DNA from: RUG13091 sp963619935
GTDB lineage: Bacteria; Bacillota_I; Bacilli_A; RFN20; CAG-826
DNA: 19,890 bases
Reading direction: 5' to 3'
Assembly (NCBI GenBank): GCA_963619935.1
Contig: CAVEYA010000049.1
Coordinates: 1 to 19,890, forward strand
A model generated the notes under the pieces. It saw nothing but the letters and a program-made list of their open reading frames with translations, searched no databases and was not told where the DNA came from. The translations under genes and the position numbers were made by a program. This document shows positions 14,251-19,890 of the stretch, one piece after another; the first letter of the stretch is position 1, and every line of letters starts with the position of its first letter.

Positions 14251-16647
14251 ATGAGTTACGATTTTCAAAAAATAGAAAAGAAATGGCAAAAATATTGGGA
14301 AGATAACCATACATTTAAAACTGATGTATGGGATTTTAGCAAACCTAAATTTTACGCTTTAGACATGTTCCCTTATCCTTCTGGTGTTGGTTTACATGCT
14401 GGACATCCTGAAGGATATACCGCAACAGACATTATTTCTCGTATGAAAAGAATGCAAGGATATAATGTTCTTCACCCAATGGGATACGATTCTTTTGGCT
14501 TACCAGCAGAACAATACGCAATTCAAACTGGTAATCATCCTGAAGGATTTACCGAAAAAAATATTGAGACATTTACTAAACAACTCAAAGAGTTGGGCTT
14601 TGATTATGATTGGGATAAAGTAATTGCCACAAGCGATCCAAGTTTCTATAAATGGACACAATGGATTTTTAAGGGTTTATTTTTAGATGGCTACGCAAAA
14701 TATATTGATATGCCTGTTAACTGGTGTGAAGAACTTGGTACTGTGTTATCTAATGATGAAGTAATTGATGGAAAAAGCGAACGTGGTGGTTACCCTGTCA
14801 TTCGTAAGAATTTAAAACAATGGGTAATTGACCAGCCAAAGTTTGCTGAACAATTATTAGATGGCTTAAATCGTATTGATTGGCCAGAATCTACAAAAGA
14901 GATTCAAAGAAACTGGATTGGCCGTAGTGAAGGCGCATTAGTCGATTTTAAAGTTAAAGATAGTGATGAAAAATTTACTGTTTTTACTACTCGTTGTGAT
15001 ACCTTATTTGGAGCGACCTACTGTGTATTGTCTCCAGAACATTCATTAGTAAAAAAGATTGCTAGTAAAGAGCAAAAAGACAAAGTTGATGCTTATATTC
15101 TAGAGGCCAGTAAGAAAAGTGAATTAGAAAGAACATCATTATCGAAAGAAAAAACTGGATGTTTTACTGGTGCTTATGCAATTAATCCAGTAAATGGTAA
15201 AAACATTCCTATTTATATTTCTGATTATGTTTTAGCTACCTATGGTACTGGGGCAATTATGGCAGTTCCTGCTCATGATAGTAGAGATTATGCCTTTGCT
15301 CAAAAATTTGGTTTAGAGATCATTCCTGTCTTAGAAGGTGGAGATATCTCTAATGAAGCTTATGAAGGTGATGGAGTGCATATTAATTCTGACTTCTTAG
15401 ATGGTTTAAACAAAACTGATGCAATTAATAAAATGCTTTCCTTTTTAAAAGAAAAAGGAATTGGTGAAAAGAAAGTTAATTATAAATTTAGAGAATGGAT
15501 TTTTGCTCGTCAAAGATATTGGGGCGAACCTGTTCCAGTTGTTCATTTAGATAATGGTGAAATTCACGCTCTTGATGACGACGAACTTCCATTAGTTTTA
15601 CCTGTTCTTAATGATTATAAAGGACATAATGGTAAAGCGCCTTTAGAGAATGCAGAAGAATGGAAACACTATTCCAAAAATGGTTTAACTGGTTTAAGAG
15701 AAACTTCCACAATGCCGGGTAGTGCAGGCAGTAGCTGGTATTTCTTTAGATATATTGATCCAAAAAATGACAAAGTATTTTGTGATAAACGTTTAGCGGA
15801 TCACTGGCTACCAGTTGATTTATATATTGGTGGCCCAGAACACGCCGTTGGCCACTTAATTTATTCCCGTATTTGGACTAAATATTTGCATAAAAAAGGA
15901 TATTGCGATGCTGATGAACCATTTAAGAAACTTGTTCACCAGGGCATGATTCTTGGTGCAAACGGAATCAAAATGGGAAAAAGATACCCAGAATTTGTTA
16001 TTAACCCAAGTGATATTGTTAAACAATACGGGGCAGACACACTTCGTTTATATGAAATGTTCATGGGTCCATTAGAAGCTAGTAAGCCTTGGAGCAACCA
16101 AGGTGTTGAAGGGGCATATAAATTCTTACAAAGAGTTTATCGCGCCATTATTGAACTTGGCATTATTGTTGATGAAGAAGTGCCTGAACTTGATTTGATT
16201 TATAATCAAACTGTGAAAAAAGTAACTGATGATTATAACGCTTTAGCGTTTAACACCGCGATTAGCCAAATGATGATTTTCATTAATGAGGTTTATCGTG
16301 TGAATAAGTTACCAAGAAAATACGCGGAAGGATTTGTTAAATTAATTTCTTGTATCACTCCTCACTTAGGTGAAGAAATGTGGCAAAACTTAGGTCATCA
16401 AGGCACAATTGCTTATGAAACTTGGCCAGTTTATGACGAAACTAAATTAGTGGCTAATACAGTTAAAATTGCCGTTAGTGTCAATGGCAAATTAAGAGCC
16501 ACGATTGATGCTGCTATTGATGAAGATGAAGAAAAACTTAAGGCTGAGGCTTTATCACTAGAAGGTGTAAAAAGACACACAGAAGGCAAACAAATTAAAA
16601 AGATTATTGTTGTTAAAAATAAGATTATTAATATTGTTGCTATTTAA
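14251..16647 (+). CDS. leuS: Leucyl-tRNA synthetase
   Basis: LeuRS charges tRNA-Leu. The 798-residue protein has the HIGH-type motif HAGH at 49-52 (in GLHAGHPEGYTATD). The CP1 editing domain shows TTRCDTLFGATYCVLSPEH and GTGAIMAVPAHDSRD, including the Asp that blocks leucine in the editing pocket. It also has PGSAGSSWYFFRYIDP and an anticodon-binding domain, and ends with a small C-terminal tRNA-binding domain. The KMSKS loop reads KMGKR (574-578), with YPEFVINP after it, unlike the usual KMSKSKGNVVNP. The catalytic lysines are kept. An AGGAG site at 14239-14243 lies upstream. It sits 15 bases after glgA, so it appears to be expressed with the glycogen genes; no T-box leader is possible in that gap. 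Confidence 0.96.
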   Translation: MSYDFQKIEKKWQKYWEDNHTFKTDVWDFSKPKFYALDMFPYPSGVGLHAGHPEGYTATDIISRMKRMQGYNVLHPMGYDSFGLPAEQYAIQTGNHPEGFTEKNIETFTKQLKELGFDYDWDKVIATSDPSFYKWTQWIFKGLFLDGYAKYIDMPVNWCEELGTVLSNDEVIDGKSERGGYPVIRKNLKQWVIDQPKFAEQLLDGLNRIDWPESTKEIQRNWIGRSEGALVDFKVKDSDEKFTVFTTRCDTLFGATYCVLSPEHSLVKKIASKEQKDKVDAYILEASKKSELERTSLSKEKTGCFTGAYAINPVNGKNIPIYISDYVLATYGTGAIMAVPAHDSRDYAFAQKFGLEIIPVLEGGDISNEAYEGDGVHINSDFLDGLNKTDAINKMLSFLKEKGIGEKKVNYKFREWIFARQRYWGEPVPVVHLDNGEIHALDDDELPLVLPVLNDYKGHNGKAPLENAEEWKHYSKNGLTGLRETSTMPGSAGSSWYFFRYIDPKNDKVFCDKRLADHWLPVDLYIGGPEHAVGHLIYSRIWTKYLHKKGYCDADEPFKKLVHQGMILGANGIKMGKRYPEFVINPSDIVKQYGADTLRLYEMFMGPLEASKPWSNQGVEGAYKFLQRVYRAIIELGIIVDEEVPELDLIYNQTVKKVTDDYNALAFNTAISQMMIFINEVYRVNKLPRKYAEGFVKLISCITPHLGEEMWQNLGHQGTIAYETWPVYDETKLVANTVKIAVSVNGKLRATIDAAIDEDEEKLKAEALSLEGVKRHTEGKQIKKIIVVKNKIINIVAI

Positions 16648-16658
16648 AATTCATGATT

Positions 16659-16685
16659 GCGCGATACCCTTTTAGGGATTGCAGC
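16659..16685 (+). other. Bulged RNA hairpin in the leuS-coaX gap
   Basis: Ten base pairs form between 16659-16669 and 16675-16685, with a TTTTA loop at 16670-16674, a bulged A at 16666, a bulged A at 16683 and one G-U pair. No T run follows, so it is not a standard terminator. It ends one base before the GGAGG site (16686-16690) of coaX, so folding could limit ribosome access or mark a processing site. The function is unknown. Confidence 0.5.
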
Positions 16686-16696
16686 GGAGGTAAATA

Positions 16697-17479
16697 ATGA
16701 ATATTTGTATTGATGTGGGTAATTCCACGATTAGCTTAGGTATTTTCAAAGAAAATAAGCTATATAAAAAATTAACATTTACAACTGATACGCTAAAAAC
16801 GGATGATGAGTATTCATCATTATTAGTGCATGCTTTAAAACAAATTGAAATTGATTATAAAGATGTGGATGGAGTGATTTACTCTTCTGTTGTGCCACCT
16901 ATTAATCAACCTTTAAAAAGCGCTTTAAAAAGAATCTTTAAAAAAGAGATTGTTACAATTGAACCAGGCACAAAGACTGGCTTAATTATTCGTGTCGATA
17001 ATCCAAACGAAATTGGTAATGACTTAATTGCAGATTTAGTGGGAGCAAAAGAAAAATATGGCTACCCATTACTAATCGCTGATTTAGGCACTGCGAGTAA
17101 GATTTTATTAATTGATAAAAATGGGGTATTTAATAGTTGTGTAATTATGCCTGGTTTATCAATAAGTGCGCAAACGCTATCTTCTAAAGCGGCACTTTTG
17201 CCTGAAGTATCTTTAGATGCTCCAAAAACAATTCTTGCTAAAAACACTGTTGAAGCCATGAATGCTGGAATTGTATTTGGCCATGCTGAGATGATTCTTG
17301 GGTTGGCTCGCCGCTATGAAAAAGAACTTGGTTATTCTTGCAAAAAGATATTAACTGGCGGTGGCGCTATCTTCTTAAAAGATATCTTAAAAGAAGACTT
17401 TTATTATGATCGAGACGTTTGTTTAGAGGGCTTAAATGTCATTTTAAGAAAGAATGGTGGTGCTTATTATGAAAAATAA
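16697..17479 (+). CDS. coaX: Type III pantothenate kinase
   Basis: CoaX phosphorylates pantothenate to 4'-phosphopantothenate, the first step of CoA synthesis. The 260-residue ASKHA-fold protein begins with the phosphate loop IDVGNSTISLGIF (5-17), where the family usually has DVGNT. PGTKTGLIIRVDNP and GNDLIAD (107-113) follow; Asp109 matches the catalytic base, while the usual Arg after it is Leu. ADLGTASK replaces the common DFGTATT, and SCVIMPG replaces the usual GGxIxPG. The overall length and the LPEVSLDAP region support the call. GGAGG lies six bases before the ATG. It overlaps the downstream ECF gene by 11 bases, which supports a role in pantothenate use. Confidence 0.88.
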   Translation: MNICIDVGNSTISLGIFKENKLYKKLTFTTDTLKTDDEYSSLLVHALKQIEIDYKDVDGVIYSSVVPPINQPLKSALKRIFKKEIVTIEPGTKTGLIIRVDNPNEIGNDLIADLVGAKEKYGYPLLIADLGTASKILLIDKNGVFNSCVIMPGLSISAQTLSSKAALLPEVSLDAPKTILAKNTVEAMNAGIVFGHAEMILGLARRYEKELGYSCKKILTGGGAIFLKDILKEDFYYDRDVCLEGLNVILRKNGGAYYEK

Positions 17480-18047
17480 GCATATTCAAGCAATGACATT
17501 AAGCGCGATGATTATCGCCATTATTGTGACGATGACTTGTATTCCATATGTGGGTTATATTACTGTTGGTCCAATTAGCATTACAACTATCCCTTTAGTG
17601 GTACTTGTTATAGCCGCTATCTTTGATTGGAAACAGGCTTTAGTGGCCGGTATTGCTTTTGGCTTAACTAGTTTAGTAAAAGCTTCAACAATGCCTGGGG
17701 TAGATTTCTTTTTCGTTAATCCCTTAATTTCTGTTTTACCACGTGCTATCTTCGGCTTTTTAGCAGGTATTATCTTTCATTTTATTAAAAAAATTAATAA
17801 TTTACTTTTAAAGAATGCATTAACAATTGTAAGTGCAGGTTTATTAACCGCTTTACATACAGTGATGGTGTTAACAATGCTTTATTTATTCCGCAACATG
17901 TTAAACAGTGAAAGCTTTATGAGTATCTTGCAATATGTAATTTCTTTAAACGCAATTATTGAAATTGGTGCCGCTATGGTGGTGACACCGATTGTTATTA
18001 CATCAGTGAGTAAAATTCAAGTGAATAAAAAGGAGGCTATAGTATGA
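17469..18047 (+). CDS. ECF transporter S component, probably for pantothenate
   Basis: The 192-residue product is highly hydrophobic, with about six membrane segments (near 7-28, 38-52, 57-75, 85-106, 115-141 and 155-178). It shows the ECF S-component pattern: IPYVGYITVGPISITTIPL, an FGLTSLVKAS stretch, and NPLISVLPRAIFGFLAG. S components bind a vitamin and work with a shared EcfA/EcfA'/EcfT module, which is not in this window. The 11-base overlap with coaX suggests pantothenate as substrate (PanT); folate or another vitamin is possible, so I give no symbol. I chose ATG 17469 with GGTGG upstream over ATG 17454, which would add five residues. It overlaps pepV by four bases. Confidence 0.85.
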   Translation: MKNKHIQAMTLSAMIIAIIVTMTCIPYVGYITVGPISITTIPLVVLVIAAIFDWKQALVAGIAFGLTSLVKASTMPGVDFFFVNPLISVLPRAIFGFLAGIIFHFIKKINNLLLKNALTIVSAGLLTALHTVMVLTMLYLFRNMLNSESFMSILQYVISLNAIIEIGAAMVVTPIVITSVSKIQVNKKEAIV

Positions 18048-19411
18048 GCGAATATCAAAAAATAACTAAAGTTTATCAAGAAAAACTATTAGAAACATTA
18101 GCTAATTTTGTCGCTATTAATTCTGTTTATGATGGAGATAGCGTTAGCAAACAAGACCCATTTGGTAAAGGAGTTTCAAAAGCATTAAATTTTATATGTG
18201 AGTTAGCTAAAAAAGATGGCTTTGAAGCGACTAATTACGATAATAAAGTAGTAGAAATTTTATGTGGCAACGGTGATAAAAACATTACCATTATGGCCCA
18301 TGCGGATGTTGTACCTGCTGCTTCTGGTTGGGATCAAGATCCATTTAGTATGGTTGATCATGGCGATATAATTACCGGTCGTGGTGTAGCGGATGATAAG
18401 GGTCCTTTACTAGCTGCTTATTATGCGATGAAAGCGGTTAGAGATAATGATTTAATTGGTAATTATCAAATCCGTTTCTTGGTTGGCGGAAATGAAGAAA
18501 GTGGTTCTTTAGGTATCGAACATTACTTTCATGTTTTAAATAAAAAGCAACCAGATTTAGGTTTCTCGCCTGATGCAAACTATCCTCTTATTTTTGCTGA
18601 AAAGGGGATTATCAATTTTAAGGTTAAAAAAGAAATTAAAATTGAAGGTCTTGTTTCTTTAAATGGTGGTGTCGCTAGTAATTCCGTAATTGAAGAATGC
18701 ACACTTAAAATGCTTCCAGATGATAATTTTTTAAATTTCTTAAATCAAGGAAAATATAAATATAAAGTAATTAAAGATAATAATTTTATGAATATCATTT
18801 TCTTAGGCAAAGCTGCACATGGGGCTAGTCCAGAATTAGGTATCAACGCCGGCATGATCGCTTTAAAAGCTTTAGCTGAATATAAAAACAGCCAAGATTT
18901 ATTAGAGATTGTAAAAAAATATTCTCCATTGAAAGGAGAAGGCATTAACGCAGATGCTTATAGCGAAGATATGGGACATAATTCATTGAATGTTGGCCTC
19001 TTATCTATTATTAATAATCAATTTGAAATGGTAGTTAACTTCCGCCACGTTGACACTTGTAATTCGGATAATCTTATTAAAAATATTATGGAAGTAAGCA
19101 AACCGTGTGCTATTGAAGTAATGAGTATCGCGCCTCTTCTCTACTATCCAAAAGACTCTGATTTAGTCAAAATCTTATTAAATGCATATCAAGAAGAAAC
19201 AGGAGATTATAAATCTAAGCCAATTGCTATTGGTGGTGGAACATATGCAAAAGAGGCAAATAATATAATTGCTTTTGGGGCTGAATTTTTAGACTTTGAC
19301 ACTAAGATGCATTCTCCTGGTGAAAGAGTAAGAAAAATAGATTTATTTAAATCCATTAGCATTTATGCTAAAGCTATTGTAGACTTAGGAAAGAAATTAG
19401 ATGAGAACTAA
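18044..19411 (+). CDS. pepV: M20-family dipeptidase PepV
   Basis: PepV cleaves unsubstituted dipeptides in the cytosol using two zinc ions, supplying free amino acids. The 455-residue protein has the metal ligands and catalytic residues in PepV positions: HADVV with His86 and Asp88, GVADDKGP with bridging Asp118, GGNEESGS with Glu151 and Glu152, SPDANYP with Asp177, and MHSPGE with His423. FAEKG follows the Asp177 region, as in the family. The dimer/lid domain lies between. AAAAGGAGG precedes the ATG, which overlaps the stop of the ECF gene as ATGA. It overlaps trmB by 11 bases. This suits an organism living on peptides from its surroundings; that last point is inference. Confidence 0.92.
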   Translation: MSEYQKITKVYQEKLLETLANFVAINSVYDGDSVSKQDPFGKGVSKALNFICELAKKDGFEATNYDNKVVEILCGNGDKNITIMAHADVVPAASGWDQDPFSMVDHGDIITGRGVADDKGPLLAAYYAMKAVRDNDLIGNYQIRFLVGGNEESGSLGIEHYFHVLNKKQPDLGFSPDANYPLIFAEKGIINFKVKKEIKIEGLVSLNGGVASNSVIEECTLKMLPDDNFLNFLNQGKYKYKVIKDNNFMNIIFLGKAAHGASPELGINAGMIALKALAEYKNSQDLLEIVKKYSPLKGEGINADAYSEDMGHNSLNVGLLSIINNQFEMVVNFRHVDTCNSDNLIKNIMEVSKPCAIEVMSIAPLLYYPKDSDLVKILLNAYQEETGDYKSKPIAIGGGTYAKEANNIIAFGAEFLDFDTKMHSPGERVRKIDLFKSISIYAKAIVDLGKKLDEN

Positions 19412-19890
19412 ATATAAGCCATGGGCTAAACCATATATCGAAGAACATCCAGAAGTGATGCTCACTATTGAAGAATTAAAAGCTATTAAAGAACCTATTC
19501 TTTTAGAAATTGGTTCGGGTAAAGGACAATTCCTTTTAGATATGGCCAAGAATCATCCTGATAAAAATTTTATTGGTGTGGAAAGAAATGTGACTTGTTG
19601 TGGCTTTGCTGCCAAAAAATTAGTGGAAGAAGAGATTAATAACGCTAAATTAATGTTTGAAAATGCCGATCAAGTTTTAGATTCATTAAAAGATGGTTCG
19701 GTGGAAATGTTATTTTTAAACTTTTCTGATCCGTGGCCGAAGAAAAGACATACTAAACGTCGTCTTACTGCTCCTACTTATTTAGTTAAATATCATCGCG
19801 TTTTAAATAAAAATGGACAATTAATCATTAAGACTGATAATCATGATTTATTCCTTTTTACATTAGAAACATTAAAAGAATCTCCTTTGG
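19401..19890 (+). CDS. trmB: tRNA (guanine-N7-)-methyltransferase, cut by the right edge
   Basis: TrmB methylates G46 of tRNA to 7-methylguanosine with SAM. The first 163 residues are visible. They begin with the RTKYKPWAKPYI stretch and contain the SAM loop LEIGSGKGQFLLDMA, then IGVERNVTC, and the family hallmark SDPWPKKRHTKRRLT, followed by ILIIKTDN-type strand sequence at LIIKTDNHDLF. A typical TrmB has about 210-220 residues, so roughly 50 residues lie outside. The ATG overlaps the pepV stop by 11 bases, with AGGAAAG upstream. No frameshift is seen in the visible part. Confidence 0.93.
   Translation, partial: MRTKYKPWAKPYIEEHPEVMLTIEELKAIKEPILLEIGSGKGQFLLDMAKNHPDKNFIGVERNVTCCGFAAKKLVEEEINNAKLMFENADQVLDSLKDGSVEMLFLNFSDPWPKKRHTKRRLTAPTYLVKYHRVLNKNGQLIIKTDNHDLFLFTLETLKESPL

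Noticed and set aside
16648..16696. Known riboswitch class or terminator before coaX
   Set aside because: The gap is 49 bases with a single bulged hairpin and no T run. I see no match to a known riboswitch core, so it is listed only as an unexplained hairpin.

Overview
This is an AT-rich chromosomal window from a low-GC Gram-positive lineage (Bacilli or a Mollicutes-related group). It carries core genes in an order that follows the Bacillus gmk-priA-rsmB-rlmN-prpC-prkC-rsgA-rpe-rpmB block. TGA is used as a real stop codon in overlapping gene junctions (rlmN/prpC, rsgA/rpe, panT-like/pepV), so the code is standard and not the Mycoplasma code. The kinase has no membrane or PASTA part, as in mycoplasmas, and several Bacillus block members (rpoZ, coaBC, def, fmt) are missing from their usual places. 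This points to a reduced-genome relative such as the gut RF39-type Bacilli; that placement is inference. No phage, insertion sequence, CRISPR or tRNA/rRNA gene was seen.

Layout. Bases 1-206 hold the 5' end of a leftward gene, probably rqcH. A 62-base divergent promoter region follows. From 269 to 9680 one rightward operon runs gmk, priA, a DUF1904-like gene, an RsmB-like gene, rlmN, prpC, a soluble prkC, rsgA, rpe and a six-helix membrane protein, ending at a bidirectional terminator near 9700. Two leftward genes follow, rpmB and a small membrane protein with a PH-like tail. From 10557 to the right edge a second rightward gene train runs glgC, glgD, glgA, leuS, coaX, a probable pantothenate ECF S component, pepV and trmB (cut by the window end).

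How the genes work together. The first operon joins nucleotide supply (gmk), replication restart (priA), rRNA modification (rlmN and a degenerate RsmB), a phosphatase-kinase pair (prpC/prkC), 30S assembly (rsgA) and the pentose phosphate pathway (rpe). Nearly all junctions overlap or are a few bases long, so translational coupling is likely. The second train makes ADP-glucose and glycogen (glgC/glgD/glgA), charges tRNA-Leu, takes up and phosphorylates pantothenate for CoA, cleaves dipeptides and modifies tRNA.

The points most worth a second look are an RsmB homologue that has lost its SAM-binding loop and both motif cysteines, two divergent genes that both appear to give leaderless mRNAs, a bulged hairpin just before coaX, and a DUF1904-like gene with an acidic tail sitting where def-fmt normally lies. 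I found no clear multi-gene novel system; most of the window is ordinary housekeeping sequence.
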